From contig NZ_OBDR01000002.1 of the NCBI RefSeq assembly GCF_900215215.1, positions 226,006 to 290,005 on the forward strand: 64,000 bases of DNA, written 5' to 3'. Shown piece after piece: positions 25,929 to 35,524 of this stretch (positions within the stretch are counted from its first letter, which is position 1; every line of letters begins with the position of its first letter). Made by a program: the position numbers and the translations under genes. The DNA is from Methanohalophilus euhalobius (GTDB lineage Archaea > Halobacteriota > Methanosarcinia > Methanosarcinales > Methanosarcinaceae). The notes beneath the pieces were generated by a model. The model was not told the DNA's origin and did not search any database. It saw only the letters and a list, made by a program, of their open reading frames with translations.

Positions 25929-27234
25929 TGTTTCCCAGCTGTTTTGCGATAATGGAATCCAGGGCTTTCAGGAACTCTTCCTCACTTCCTGGCGGTATGG
26001 CCGCACCGGATGCTATATTATGTCCCCCTCCGCTACCTCCTACTCCGGAAGCTGCCTCTCTTAAGGCAACTGCAAGATCCAGTCCACCGTCAACAAGTTT
26101 GCGGGTTCCTCTTCCTGAAATTTTTACAACATCATCAACTTTGTTCAGGGCAATGAAGGGCAGATCAGGGTGTATGTACCTGATGACAATACCTGCAATC
26201 ATGCCGGTGGCTTCCATGTCTTCTCCCTGAATATATCTGAGATGCTGCAGTTTTTGAATTTTCTTCTCTGCCTTTTTGATTTGCCCCATCAAAACTTGCT
26301 GGTATTGTTCCGCAATCTTCCAGCCTTCTTCTGCAGCCTTTTCATCTCGCAGGCAGGCAGTAAGGGCAAGACCCCCACGTTCAAGTTTGCCACAGCAATT
26401 GAGGAGGGTTACCATGTCGTAGACATTTGGAATGGTCTCATGATTGAGAATGTAGACTTCACCGATACTGGCATCAATCGCTTCAGGACTGGCTTTTTTT
26501 GTCAGTTTAAGTGCCACGGCAGAAGTAAGTTTTTTCATCTGATTTTCATCAAGTTCCTCGACTGGGCCACTGATACCCAGAATATTAAGGAAGTTTGCGA
26601 TCTTTTCTTTTTCACCTGTTATGTCAAGGTAGGGTTCAGGTGTTCTTTCCAGCACTTCTGCCAGATCACCATCTCCTATCTTTAATCCTTTCCTTATGGA
26701 AATAGAGCCACTTTCAATTCCTTCTTTCAGGATCTGGCCATTCTCCCTGTCAAAAAGCTGTTTATCCCCTATGGCACCTGCAATTGCAAGCCCTGCAAGC
26801 TCTTTATTTTCGGGATTAAGTTCTGTTGCGACAACATAAGCAGTGGTTGAGGCGCACATATAGTAAGCACCATCTATGTCTGCAAGATGAGGGTTTACCA
26901 TTATGTGTGCCGTTGTGTCACCCACAGGTGCGTGGTGGTCTATTATAATGGTGTCATTTTTGACTTTTTCAATCAATTCAGGCTGGCCGCTCCCCATGTC
27001 GCAGAAAAGTACGAGATCACCATTATCAGTGCTATTGTTAACTGTTTCCACAACATTTTCATCTAGCCGGCTTACAATGCTTACGTGGAAAATTATATCT
27101 TCCCTCAGCAGGGCATGGCACATTATAGCTGCTGCGGTAATCCCGTCTGCATCATTATGGGATATGAGTCTTACACGTGAGTATTCACTGATTTTTTCAG
27201 ATGCCCTTTTTGCACTGGGTCGCAATTTTTCCAA
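25912..27234 (-). CDS. DHH/DHHA1 phosphoesterase, archaeal RecJ-like
   Basis: A 440-residue protein with DHH-family motifs: SHNDADG near residue 25, FCDMGSG, IDHHAPVG (about 97-104) and, in the C-terminal DHHA1 domain, GGSGGGHNIASGAAIP, which grips the substrate. Archaeal RecJ homologues of this size act as single-stranded nucleases; one class associates with GINS and the replisome (GAN). Placement beside uS15, pcc1 and DNA glycosylase is conserved in archaea. Which of the archaeal RecJ classes it belongs to, and whether it acts on DNA or RNA, cannot be decided from motifs. Confidence 0.88.
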   Translation of the reverse strand: MEKLRPSAKRASEKISEYSRVRLISHNDADGITAAAIMCHALLREDIIFHVSIVSRLDENVVETVNNSTDNGDLVLFCDMGSGQPELIEKVKNDTIIIDHHAPVGDTTAHIMVNPHLADIDGAYYMCASTTAYVVATELNPENKELAGLAIAGAIGDKQLFDRENGQILKEGIESGSISIRKGLKIGDGDLAEVLERTPEPYLDITGEKEKIANFLNILGISGPVEELDENQMKKLTSAVALKLTKKASPEAIDASIGEVYILNHETIPNVYDMVTLLNCCGKLERGGLALTACLRDEKAAEEGWKIAEQYQQVLMGQIKKAEKKIQKLQHLRYIQGEDMEATGMIAGIVIRYIHPDLPFIALNKVDDVVKISGRGTRKLVDGGLDLAVALREAASGVGGSGGGHNIASGAAIPPGSEEEFLKALDSIIAKQLGNNADEN

Positions 27235-27390
27235 AAACTTTCACCTGCCAGTCCACATATGCTAATTATAGATGGAGTGATTTTGATATTAAAGGATTCA
27301 TTATGTAGCACACATTTATACTTCTATTGATTTGTGTGGGTTTGCCTTCACATTGCCTTTAATAAATGGCAATTAACCGAAGATACAGCA

Positions 27391-27434
27391 GGAAAAAACT
27401 AAATTAAAAAAGTTGGGGAATTGTACAAATTCCC
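27391..27434 (-). terminator. Hairpin and T-tract terminator after uS15
   Basis: Read on the minus strand, GGGAATT (27434-27428) pairs perfectly with AATTCCC (27422-27416) around a five-base loop, followed by ACTTTTTTAATTTAGTTTTTTCC. It begins 3 bases after the uS15 stop. It likely ends the uS15 message before the downstream RecJ-like gene. Confidence 0.6.
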
Positions 27435-27436
27435 GT

Positions 27437-27895
27437 TTACTTAGTAATAAGCATTTCTGCAGTTTCTGGTTTATATTTCCATTCGGCTGGAAGGACTTTG
27501 TTTGCCTTATAATATTTAACCAGTCTGCGAATTTTGGATTCGGTAAGCTGAAGAGGACGTTTGTTATGTACATCTTTGTTATTGGCTGCAACATGTTTTC
27601 TCAGACCAATAGCTTTTACGATAAGATTGTACAGATCTTCAGGAACACCAGCTGCTACTTCATTCTCTTTCAGGATAGCGGTGAGCTTCTTTCCTGTAGC
27701 GAGTTTGACATCAGGAACTCCATAATTATCTCTCAACTTCATTCCGATGATACTGGTGGGGTTGCCTTGTTTCCACAAGTCAAGAACCACCTTTTCGATT
27801 TCTTCTGCATCCTGCAAAGACCATGCGGGTACTTCTGTACGAATGGGTTTTGTGGACCCTGCCTGGCCTTTTCTGCGAGTGTGCATTTTTGCCAT
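27437..27895 (-). CDS. rps15: Small ribosomal subunit protein uS15
   Basis: A 152-residue archaeal S15: the archaeal/eukaryotic N-terminal extension ([16 protein letters not shown]) precedes the helical S15 core with the signature [25 protein letters not shown]. Length matches archaeal homologues. It binds 16S rRNA and the adjacent subunit interface. TATA-like sequence lies upstream near 28010. Confidence 0.96.
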   Translation of the reverse strand: MAKMHTRRKGQAGSTKPIRTEVPAWSLQDAEEIEKVVLDLWKQGNPTSIIGMKLRDNYGVPDVKLATGKKLTAILKENEVAAGVPEDLYNLIVKAIGLRKHVAANNKDVHNKRPLQLTESKIRRLVKYYKANKVLPAEWKYKPETAEMLITK

Positions 27896-28049
27896 TATGA
27901 TTACTCCTTATTATTTTGATTTGAATTTAAAGTGGCGATAAAGTTACAGGTATGAACATTGGGAGATTCCCTGTATTGGCGAAGTGGTGCTAATTAAAGG
28001 CACATGGGTTATATATTTTGTGCCATTACGGCTGTATGCATGGAGATTA

Positions 28050-28433
28050 TCAAATATTCACAGTCCACTTTATGTTCTTATGCACCCTTTCACATCTTGC
28101 CTTTTTTGAATATACTTCCTCGAATCCTCCATCCTCTATGTTTTTACTTCTCAGGTGCATCTTACCTGCCAGCTCATCGATGAACTGTGAGAAGCCCTCA
28201 TCCAACATCTTTGCCGAAAATTCAAAGATCCTGGCATCAGGGTTGATGGTCTTAAGAAGTTGCCTGACAGATATCAAATATTCATGATCAGCGATGTCCA
28301 CCTTGTTCAGGCACAGTATAACGGACTCCTCGATCTGTGTAATTACAAACTTCGAGAGATTGTCGATCTCATATCCAAAGCTGCTGGCATCCACAACATG
28401 TACGATAGGATCAAACGACAGGTCAGGGATATT
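28050..28433 (-). pseudogene. CobW/P47K-type GTPase remnant, 5' end missing
   Basis: The open frame carries DLSFDPIVHVVDASSFG and then VILCLNKVDIADHEYL, where NKVD is the G4 guanine-binding motif of CobW/P47K G3E GTPases, followed by the C-terminal part of the G domain. The Walker A (GxxGxGKT) and metal-binding CxCC regions that should come earlier are absent, and an in-frame TAG precedes the fragment. CobW-like chaperones are often encoded with corrinoid methyltransferases, which fits the neighbours. A GTG-started 114-residue product is possible but would lack nucleotide binding. Confidence 0.65.
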
Positions 28434-28483
28434 CTATGGGTATAGTCCCAATTAGATATTTTCCGCGATACTCTCATTTACAA

Positions 28484-29179
28484 TCATATCAATTTTTTTA
28501 TTGCTTTTTTTCTAAGGGCGATCTTGAAAAGTTTTTTTGGAAGCTGCCCTTCTTCAAATTCCTCTACATCAACGATATCATACCCTTGCGAAATGTGCTC
28601 CACCTTCTCCCTGCTCAGGAAATGGACAATGAATCCACCCTTTATCTGCCACATGTCCTCTCCCCTGTGAACTCCTGTTCGATATTGAGGATCGCCTGTG
28701 TGTCGTGTAGTGAATATGTTCAGACCCCCAGGTTTCAGAACCCTCATGATTTCTTTTGAAATGAATACAAGTTCAGATGTTTTTAGGGGCATACAGTAGA
28801 GCATATGAGAAAAACAGGCATCGAAAGACCCATCATCGAAAGGCAGAGATTCCCTGACATTATGCTGCAAGGCTGTTATCGATCCAGATAGTCCCATATC
28901 CCGGGACCTCTGATCTATACATTCAATCCCCTGTCTGGAGTAATCAAGAGAATATACCTCGAAACCATTATTTGCAAAGAACAAAGTGTCCCTTCCCTGA
29001 CCTGCCCCCAGTTCAAGGATTTTTGTTCTACCCTCTTCCTTGAAGAGTTCTGCTGCTTTCATGGCAGGACCACTGCATCTTTCACCGAACATCGAATTGT
29101 TCTTTAAAAATACATTTTCCCAATGACACTGCTGCTTATTCAATATTTCTTCGTCCATACATGCTATTTTCTGATTCAT
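28484..29179 (-). CDS. Class I SAM-dependent methyltransferase
   Basis: A 231-residue protein with a Rossmann methyltransferase core: KILELGAGQGRDTLFFA is motif I, VYSLDYSRQGIE contains the acidic ribose ligand, and SFDACFSHMLYCM and VLKPGG are motifs II and III. The substrate is unknown; the fold is of the UbiE/tellurite-resistance-like group. It lies 73 bases after the MtaA/CmuA-like gene, on the same strand, so may belong to the corrinoid methyl-transfer locus. Cys residues near the N-terminus (KQQCHW) are not a recognised motif. Confidence 0.85.
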   Translation of the reverse strand: MNQKIACMDEEILNKQQCHWENVFLKNNSMFGERCSGPAMKAAELFKEEGRTKILELGAGQGRDTLFFANNGFEVYSLDYSRQGIECIDQRSRDMGLSGSITALQHNVRESLPFDDGSFDACFSHMLYCMPLKTSELVFISKEIMRVLKPGGLNIFTTRHTGDPQYRTGVHRGEDMWQIKGGFIVHFLSREKVEHISQGYDIVDVEEFEEGQLPKKLFKIALRKKAIKKLI

Positions 29180-29252
29180 GGGACCACTTCTCCAATAAGG
29201 TTCAATTCATTTCGAGACAGGATTTGAAGATAGATCGTCCGTATGACCCTGC

Positions 29253-30350
29253 TCACAAACGAGGACTTATCGATCTCCAGAGGGTTTCCATTTCCTCGAT
29301 CGGTGTGCTAAGAGGGATCTCACAGCCTGTCGAGAGAATAAAACCCTTTTCTGGAGCACAGTCCATACAACTTTTTACCTCGTGCTCAATATCATCTAAA
29401 GAATCCCTGCAGAAAACATTGGGATTGATGTTACCCATAAGGCAGATACCATGTTTTTCAAGTTCCTTAAAACAATATCTTGGACTACATCCGACCTTCT
29501 TATGAATCTCTGTACATTCGATACCATACTTCTTGCCCAGAGTGTTAACATCCCCGAAAGCGAAGTTCAGGGCATCTGGTCTTAAAGATGCTTCCATATC
29601 ATGGAAGGCATGTTCAGCACAATTATGGGAGATTACATAAATGCCATTATTCTGGATATGTGCATAGAGCTGTTTTGTATAAGGGAGCATGAATTCCTCA
29701 GCCATATCTGGACTAAAAAGGTCTGCAGTGTTCCCCCCGTTCTCAACGAAGATGCCGTCAACCCCTTCTTCAATCAGCCGGTCAGCATACAGGATACAGC
29801 TTTGTGTGAGTCTTTCAAGTAACTCATGAACATTCTCTTTTTCAGTGAGCATTTCTATGTAAAGACTGCTGGCTTCAAGTAACTGAGAAGCAAGCATCAA
29901 AGGGGAAAGCATGGCACCTGTGATAAAGACCTCGTCCTTGAGCTCCTTTTTGAGTATCCCTACTGAATGTACAACCGTATCGATCCTGTGGGACATTTCA
30001 ATATCAAGGGGATTAATCCGATCATATTCACTTGCAGAGCTTAGTGGATACCCGGCTATCGTAGGATACCGGTTATCCTTGATGTTCAGCCGGGTGCCAA
30101 GTGCTTCTGCCTCAACAAGCAGACATCCCCAGGGAGACATAACATTGTCATGATGGTACATCTGCCTTGCAAGTATCTGCGCCCTGGCTATTCCCTCTGC
30201 AGAATAGTAGACATCACTCATCTTGGCATTCATGCGCTCCAGGACGCCGTTGCCTGCCCCAAACCAGAGATACCCATAAGGCATCCTGTCCACATCCTTC
30301 ATCTCGAGAGCATTAACAAACCGCTCCTTGGACGTCATTTTCTCTGACAA
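29253..30350 (-). CDS. UroD-fold methylcobamide:thiol methyltransferase-like protein (MtaA/MtbA/CmuA family)
   Basis: A 365-residue protein of the uroporphyrinogen decarboxylase fold. It has the zinc-binding HxC...C pattern of corrinoid-dependent methyltransferases (SHNCAEHAFHD near residue 240 and STGCEIPLSTP near 345) instead of the decarboxylase signature, so methyl transfer from a corrinoid protein to a thiol such as coenzyme M is the likely chemistry. Substrate specificity is unknown. The start appears to be TTG at 30350, with GGAG nine bases upstream; an ATG lies four codons in. No corrinoid protein or substrate-specific methyltransferase gene accompanies it. Confidence 0.8.
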   Translation of the reverse strand: MSEKMTSKERFVNALEMKDVDRMPYGYLWFGAGNGVLERMNAKMSDVYYSAEGIARAQILARQMYHHDNVMSPWGCLLVEAEALGTRLNIKDNRYPTIAGYPLSSASEYDRINPLDIEMSHRIDTVVHSVGILKKELKDEVFITGAMLSPLMLASQLLEASSLYIEMLTEKENVHELLERLTQSCILYADRLIEEGVDGIFVENGGNTADLFSPDMAEEFMLPYTKQLYAHIQNNGIYVISHNCAEHAFHDMEASLRPDALNFAFGDVNTLGKKYGIECTEIHKKVGCSPRYCFKELEKHGICLMGNINPNVFCRDSLDDIEHEVKSCMDCAPEKGFILSTGCEIPLSTPIEEMETLWRSISPRL

Positions 30351-30397
30351 TATATCACTCTCCCCGGATTATTCGTATTAATTCCCTATTCCAAAGA

Positions 30398-30712
30398 TCA
30401 TTCAAATTCTATACGAACATCCCCTGTCTTATGGACCAAAGATTTCGACATCATGCCTGCTTCCAGACAGCACACATGGAGGACAGCACAGGGAACAAGG
30501 CATGTAACACTGCATTTTGCTTCCTGGGCCTTTTGCATGACACAGTTGTCCTTTATATCGAACAGGTCCATCATAGGAACTTCCAGATGGGACATCTTCT
30601 TGACCTTTTCACAGGGTGTGTCTATATCGATGATGATCTTGTCACCATCCAATTTCCCATTTATTTTATGCGTAAAATCACATACATTCGAATATACAGT
30701 TATTTCTGTCAT
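30398..30712 (-). CDS. Small cysteine-rich protein linked to corrinoid methyltransferases
   Basis: A 104-residue protein with nine or so cysteines, including DTPCEKVKK, NCVMQKAQEAKCSVTCLVPCAVLHVCC. Proteins of this type (I think annotated as DUF6951, not verified) occur beside UroD-fold methyltransferases in methanogens; function unknown. The dense cysteine stretch (residues about 58-83) could hold a metal cluster or accept methyl groups, but this is speculation. A clear GGAGGA ribosome binding site precedes the ATG. It lies 47 bases upstream of the methyltransferase gene and probably shares its message. Confidence 0.7.
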   Translation of the reverse strand: MTEITVYSNVCDFTHKINGKLDGDKIIIDIDTPCEKVKKMSHLEVPMMDLFDIKDNCVMQKAQEAKCSVTCLVPCAVLHVCCLEAGMMSKSLVHKTGDVRIEFE

Positions 30713-30821
30713 TTGCTTTCCTCCTCACAAATAGAGCAATAGAATTTCATAAAAACTGCTATTATTAATGGCCACAAATTGTTGTAATTGGGTTGTTTGT
30801 CTATATTTTTGATGGGATTTT

Positions 30822-30980
30822 TTACCTTTTTGCAGGATGGGATTTTTTGGCATAGTACTCATCTCTTGCTCGAACAAGTGCCTTTACATTCTCAAAAGGA
30901 GTTTTAGGATTTATTCCACTTCCTGGAGAAAGCACATCGATTTCATCTGAAAGACATTTTTTAGTAAGAAACAAATGTTT
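30822..30980 (-). pseudogene. C-terminal remnant of an MtbA/MtaA-type methyltransferase
   Basis: Fifty-two codons read HLFLTKKCLSDEIDVLSPGS, then GINPKTPFENVKALVRARDEYYA. The DVLSPGSGINPKTPFENVKALVRARD stretch matches the C-terminal end of methylcobamide:CoM methyltransferases (typically D-x-L-A-P-G-C-G-I-x-P-x-T-P), including a Gly-Ser-Gly where Gly-Cys-Gly with the last zinc ligand is usual. No start codon exists and a TAA interrupts the frame upstream. The rest of the 543-base gap (30713-31255) shows nothing else. Confidence 0.6.
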
Positions 30981-31255
30981 TTATACACATTTGTCCATAC
31001 ATAGAATTCAGTTATATAGTAAACAGTGTGAAAAATAGCTTGGGACTCCATGCTATTTATTATTTTGCTTTTTACTATTGGTTTTGCAGGAGTGCTTAAT
31101 TGATTACCATTCCTCTGTTTCTATGAATTACAGGTTTCCCATAAGATAATTTGCAGTATTTACAACTCATGATACTATACTTCTAAATTAATGGAATTAG
31201 TATTATTGATACAATACATAATCTGCATTGGCTATCACATATTAGGTGATATCCG

Positions 31256-32497
31256 TTACCATCCACTTTTGAGAATATGCTCCCTGGCATCTTCAACAGT
31301 CAACTGGTGTTGTTCACCTGATTCCATATCCTTCAGGGTAACCTTGCCGGCCTCCATTTCCCTCTTGCCCACTATCACTACATATCGGGCACCAATGTTA
31401 TTGGCATGAGACAGCTGGCCCTTGAAGTTTCGCTGCATTATATCGAGATATACCGGCACATCCCTACGTAATTCGCGCGCAATCCCTATTGCATCCAGCC
31501 GGGTGTCATCTGTTGCCACAAGCACAACTTCCCTTTTTTGCTCAGGTTCAAGTTCGCATATCTCCATTATACGATCAAAACCAAGTCCAAATCCGGTTGA
31601 AGGAACATCTCCTCCCCCGAAAAGCTGTATCAACTGGTAGGAGCCACCCCCACATATCTGGTTCTGGGCACCAAGATTGCTGGCATATATCTCAAAAACC
31701 ATACCAGTGTAATAATCAAGGCCCCTGGCAATACCAAAGTCCACAGAATATTTCACATTATAGGCATCCAGGATTTGTGTCAGTTCTTCAAAAATCTGGA
31801 GTTCTTCAATATCCCCTACAATTTGCCTTGCTTTTTCTATTGCATCTTCTCCTGTGATGCTGACAAGTTCAAACAGCTCATTGCGAAGCTCTATTGATGC
31901 ATTGATCTGTTCAAGATAATCATCAAGTCCGGTATCGTCCTTTTTATCCACAAGCCTCATGATTTTTGTCTGCTGCTCTGCCTCGAGTTCTTTTAGAATA
32001 TGACGAATGATCCCCAGATGCCCTACACGCAAATCTCCCTTGATTCCCACAGATTCGATTATTTCTTCTGCAAGAGCTATTACTTCGGCATCGGCTTCCG
32101 GACGGCTGCTACCAATGGTCTCAACCCCAAATTGCCAGAATTCCCTGAAACGCCCTTTTTGGGGTCTTTCATAACGGAAACAGTTCTCGAAATAGAAGAG
32201 TTTTAACGGTCGAGGGGTTGCCTGCATTTCGTTCACATACATACGCATGACAGGTGCCGTAAGTTCCGGACGCAGGGCAAGCTCCCTGCCACCCTTATCA
32301 AAAAAATTGTAAATCTCCCCTGTAACCCCTTCTCCGGATTTGAGGGTGAAAAGTTCGAGATTTTCGAAGGTAGGGGTGATTATTTCGTGATATCCCCATC
32401 TGGAAACTACGTCTCTCATTCTGTTTTCAACAAAACGTCTCAATCGCGTATTCTCAGGAAGGAAATCTCTTGTTCCTCTTGGTCTGCTGATTTTCAT
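31256..32497 (-). CDS. hisS: Histidyl-tRNA synthetase
   Basis: A 413-residue class II synthetase: N-terminal PRGTRDFLP, motif 2 region [23 protein letters not shown], the histidine-specific signature [16 protein letters not shown] and motif 3 [12 protein letters not shown], then the C-terminal anticodon domain (VVLVATDD..., [12 protein letters not shown]). All segments are intact and of normal length. It stands alone with intergenic spaces on both sides, including the remnant region upstream of position 31256. Confidence 0.97.
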   Translation of the reverse strand: MKISRPRGTRDFLPENTRLRRFVENRMRDVVSRWGYHEIITPTFENLELFTLKSGEGVTGEIYNFFDKGGRELALRPELTAPVMRMYVNEMQATPRPLKLFYFENCFRYERPQKGRFREFWQFGVETIGSSRPEADAEVIALAEEIIESVGIKGDLRVGHLGIIRHILKELEAEQQTKIMRLVDKKDDTGLDDYLEQINASIELRNELFELVSITGEDAIEKARQIVGDIEELQIFEELTQILDAYNVKYSVDFGIARGLDYYTGMVFEIYASNLGAQNQICGGGSYQLIQLFGGGDVPSTGFGLGFDRIMEICELEPEQKREVVLVATDDTRLDAIGIARELRRDVPVYLDIMQRNFKGQLSHANNIGARYVVIVGKREMEAGKVTLKDMESGEQHQLTVEDAREHILKSGW

Positions 32498-32632
32498 CGT
32501 ATCTAACCTGATATGAATTAATGATTGTAATTGAAGATTCAGTAGGTTACATCATTGTTAAATATATTTTTTGTTTTGATGCCTGAATCACAGATTGTTA
32601 ATTTCAAATAAGAACAAACCAATCTATATTAC

Positions 32633-32962
32633 ATGAGGATATGGGATTTACCACCATCCGACCTTTGCAGACAGCATCTGCTTGGAGAACACAGGGAATT
32701 GCATGCTCTCTGGTCCATTATCACTAAAAATAAAAAGGCTTATTCCAATCATCCTGAAACTCTTCGCTGGAAAGGTAAATTACACGCCCTCTACCTGCGC
32801 CATGAAAATATTGTTAGTGAAATGAAGAAGCGGGAGTATAACCACCACAGTCCCCTTGAACCTACCCTTGCGACAGGGGGATCCAGGCAGGACACTCTTA
32901 TAACATCCATCGATGAGCAAAAAGACGCTCTCAGGAAAAAAGGTTGTAACTGCAAAATTTAA
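32633..32962 (+). CDS. Pyrimidine dimer DNA glycosylase-like protein (T4 endonuclease V family)
   Basis: A 109-residue protein beginning MRIWDLPPSDLCRQHLLGEHRELHALWS. LCRQHLLGEHRELHALWSII aligns with the T4 endonuclease V segment containing its catalytic glutamate (Glu in the HRE/YRE position), and HENIVSEMKKREYNHHSPL matches a second region. T4 endonuclease V uses its N-terminal amine as nucleophile, so processing of Met1 would matter here. It is shorter than the phage enzyme (138) and ends with a KKGCNCKI tail. A role in repair of UV dimers or other lesions is likely but not certain. A TATA-like TTAAATATATTT lies upstream. Confidence 0.6.
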   Translation: MRIWDLPPSDLCRQHLLGEHRELHALWSIITKNKKAYSNHPETLRWKGKLHALYLRHENIVSEMKKREYNHHSPLEPTLATGGSRQDTLITSIDEQKDALRKKGCNCKI

Positions 32963-33017
32963 ATAGGATATATCCAGCGTTAATTTTATAATTATTAATA
33001 CATATGCATACAGGATT

Positions 33018-34127
33018 ATGTCCCCAATGACCCGTGAACAGATTATTTATGGTAACATCCTCTATGGGGATGATCTGTCTTTGGTGAAAGGTTATGTATG
33101 TATCCGGGATGGTATAATACATGAAGTATGTGAGGAGCAGACATCTTCTGAAAATATTATTGCTCCCTGTTTTACCAACTGTCACACCCATATAGGGGAC
33201 TCGGTTTGTAAAGACCCCTGCATAGGCCTGCCTGAGGATTTTGTGATACAAAGGGACCTGAACAGTCTGGTCAGGCCACCGGATGGCTTAAAACACCGCA
33301 TTCTTGCAAAAACTTCTGACAGGGAACTTATAGAATACATGAAATTTTCCATCAGGGACATGCTTGCCACAGGAACCACCAGTTTTGCAGATTTCCGGGA
33401 GGGAGGAAACAGGGGCGTGCTGGCACTGAAAGATGCATTAAAAGATATGGATATTGATTCCAGGATATTTGCAAGACCCGACAGCAGGGAGTTCAATATG
33501 CCTGTGCAGGAGGGGGTATCCCTACTTCTTTCCCAGGCCGATGGTATAGGTATGAGCGGTGCACATGATGTGGATTTGAATCTACTGGCACAGATTGCAG
33601 ATACCTGTCACAAATCCAGAAGTCCTTTTTGCATACATGCCGGTGAAAAATCCCACCACGATATTAAAGATGCCCTATCCCTGCAGCCTGATATGCTTGT
33701 CCATCTGACACAGGCAGTACAGTCAGACCTCAAAAACGTTGCCGATGCATCGATTCCGGTAGTTGTCTGTCCCAGGTCCAATTTCCTTACAGGAGTGGGG
33801 ATGGCACCTGTTGCTGAAATGTTGAAAGCCGGTATAAATGTGGGCGTAGGTACTGACAATGTTATGCTGAATTCTGTAAATATGTTCTCTGAGATGGAGT
33901 TCCTTTCAAAGGTGTTTGGACTTGAGGATAGACAAGTATTTAAAATGTGCACACTTAATGGGGCATCGATATTGGAGATGGAGGGAAAAAGCCCTCTGCG
34001 GGAAGGGGATAAGGCAAATCTGATGGTATTGGATGGCACGTCAAATAATCTAAAAGGAATACAGGATGTATTAAGTGGTCTTGTTCGTCGGGCAAGGCCA
34101 GACGATATTTTATCAATAATCCATTAA
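33018..34127 (+). CDS. Metal-dependent amidohydrolase / deaminase of the cytosine deaminase-like group
   Basis: A 369-residue amidohydrolase-superfamily barrel. Metal and catalytic residues appear in order: NCHTHIGD (HxH), FCIHAGEK (His and Glu), MLVHLTQ (His) and GVGTDN (Asp). The small N-terminal and C-terminal beta strands (YGNILYG..., KANLMVLDGT) form the usual second domain. Similar archaeal proteins include S-adenosylhomocysteine/5'-deoxyadenosine deaminases, but the specific substrate cannot be assigned. An ATG three codons downstream is an alternative start. It is followed by a UspA gene. Confidence 0.85.
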   Translation: MSPMTREQIIYGNILYGDDLSLVKGYVCIRDGIIHEVCEEQTSSENIIAPCFTNCHTHIGDSVCKDPCIGLPEDFVIQRDLNSLVRPPDGLKHRILAKTSDRELIEYMKFSIRDMLATGTTSFADFREGGNRGVLALKDALKDMDIDSRIFARPDSREFNMPVQEGVSLLLSQADGIGMSGAHDVDLNLLAQIADTCHKSRSPFCIHAGEKSHHDIKDALSLQPDMLVHLTQAVQSDLKNVADASIPVVVCPRSNFLTGVGMAPVAEMLKAGINVGVGTDNVMLNSVNMFSEMEFLSKVFGLEDRQVFKMCTLNGASILEMEGKSPLREGDKANLMVLDGTSNNLKGIQDVLSGLVRRARPDDILSIIH

Positions 34128-34154
34128 TCTATTCATTTATTCGAGAGATCAAAC

Positions 34155-34604
34155 ATGGCAAGTGAAATCTACAAAAAGATACTGATCGCTACCGATGGTT
34201 CCACAGAGAACAAAAAAGCGGTCTCTTACGGAATTGAACTGGCAAAACTCAGTGGTGCCAGAGTATACGTGGCGTATGTCGTGGATACCGCATCATTTGA
34301 TTCCATTCCCATGGATGGCGGATGGGAAATGATGTATGAAATTCTTGAAAAGGAAGGGCAGGAAATAACCGATAAAGTGATATCTGACACCGGAGAAGAT
34401 ATCGAAATAGAGTCAAAGTTGCTTGAAGGCGATCCAGGTCATGAGATAATTGATTTTGCTGAAAACAATGGAATTGACCTTATAGTCATGGGTACCCACG
34501 GTAAAAGTGGACTTGACAGATTCCTTCTTGGAAGCGTTGCAGAAAAGGTCACCCGCAACTCACATGTCCCCGTTATGGTAGTAAGGGGAAATGGAGAAGA
34601 ATAA
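34155..34604 (+). CDS. Universal stress protein (UspA family, ATP-binding type)
   Basis: A 149-residue UspA domain: KILIATDGSTENKKAV at the N-terminus and the ATP-binding signature MGTHGKSGLDRFLLGSVAEKV at the C-terminal end (G-x2-G-x9-G-S). It is the nucleotide-binding subtype. Function is probably stress-related signalling. Thirty-five bases separate it from the CBS-domain gene, which also binds adenosine ligands, so the pair could sense energy charge. Confidence 0.93.
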   Translation: MASEIYKKILIATDGSTENKKAVSYGIELAKLSGARVYVAYVVDTASFDSIPMDGGWEMMYEILEKEGQEITDKVISDTGEDIEIESKLLEGDPGHEIIDFAENNGIDLIVMGTHGKSGLDRFLLGSVAEKVTRNSHVPVMVVRGNGEE

Positions 34605-34639
34605 AAATCAATAAAAGATTTTATTGAGGTTATTTAAAA

Positions 34640-35497
34640 ATGCCAGAAAAAACCCTTATTAAGGATATCATGGTGACTGATGTCGCCGCAGCCAGTCTGC
34701 CCGGTTCACGAGACGAAGTGCTGAGTATACTGAAAGATAAAAAGGTATCCGGCGTGCCGGTGATCAAAGATAATCGGGTGGTTGGTATCGTAAGTAGAAG
34801 TAATCTCCTGAGCAATCCTGAAGAAGAACAGATTGCTTTGCTTATGACACGGGACCCCATAAAGATAAAACCGGAAGATAATATCAAAAAAGCTGCTCAA
34901 TACCTAATTGATTATGGTTTCAGAAGGTTGCCCGTTGTGGATGATGACGGCAAACTCGAGGGAATGGTAACAGTTGCCGATATTGTTGCAAGTATGGCCT
35001 CTATGCAACTCGATGATCCAATAAGTAAATATCTGGGCAGAAAAGGTGTTGGTCCGGTATGGTGTGAAACACCTTTGCCCTTAGTTGCCAGGAACATGGA
35101 ACTTGCACATATAAAAGCAGTTCCGGTTCTTAATTCAGAACTTGATCTGGTAGGTATAATATCTGATCGTGATATTATCAGTGCAAGTGTCATAGAAGAT
35201 TCCCTTGAAATGTCGGATATGTCTGCTGGTTCTGACGATGATGAATGGACGTGGGAATCCATGCGGGATACTCTCAGCATATATTATAGCGTATCCAGAA
35301 TAAAAGTTCCGGATGTGCCTGTAAAAGAAGTGATGGTCACCGATCTGATCAAGGCATCCAGTAATATGAGTGTTAGTGAATGTGCCCTTAAGATGAAAAG
35401 AAACAGGGTCGATCAGGTTCCTGTGGTGGATGCAAACGGTGCATTCATTGGACTGCTGAGAGACCGTTATCTCATGAAAGCATTGATTGATAGCTAA
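34640..35497 (+). CDS. Protein with four CBS domains
   Basis: A 285-residue protein made of two Bateman modules. CBS motifs can be counted at about 4-55 (IKDIMVTDVAAAS), 65-125 (LLMTRDPIKIKPEDN), 127-195 (WCETPLPLVARN) and 228-283 (VKEVMVTDLIKASS), each ending in a VxGIVS/VPVxD-like strand. There is no fused enzyme or DNA-binding domain, so it is probably an adenine-nucleotide or SAM sensor that acts on a partner. Such stand-alone CBS proteins are common in methanogens. Confidence 0.9.
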   Translation: MPEKTLIKDIMVTDVAAASLPGSRDEVLSILKDKKVSGVPVIKDNRVVGIVSRSNLLSNPEEEQIALLMTRDPIKIKPEDNIKKAAQYLIDYGFRRLPVVDDDGKLEGMVTVADIVASMASMQLDDPISKYLGRKGVGPVWCETPLPLVARNMELAHIKAVPVLNSELDLVGIISDRDIISASVIEDSLEMSDMSAGSDDDEWTWESMRDTLSIYYSVSRIKVPDVPVKEVMVTDLIKASSNMSVSECALKMKRNRVDQVPVVDANGAFIGLLRDRYLMKALIDS

Positions 35498-35524
35498 TCT
35501 TATAATTGAAGCTGAAGGGATTCC

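Noticed and set aside
27416..27434. TGTACA in the hairpin after uS15 as a TRP box
   Set aside because: It is the loop of a perfect terminator stem followed by T tracts, downstream of a ribosomal gene.
28434..28436. TAG before the CobW remnant as a pyrrolysine codon
   Set aside because: Reading through reaches a TAA within a few codons and yields no CobW P-loop, so the gene is truncated.
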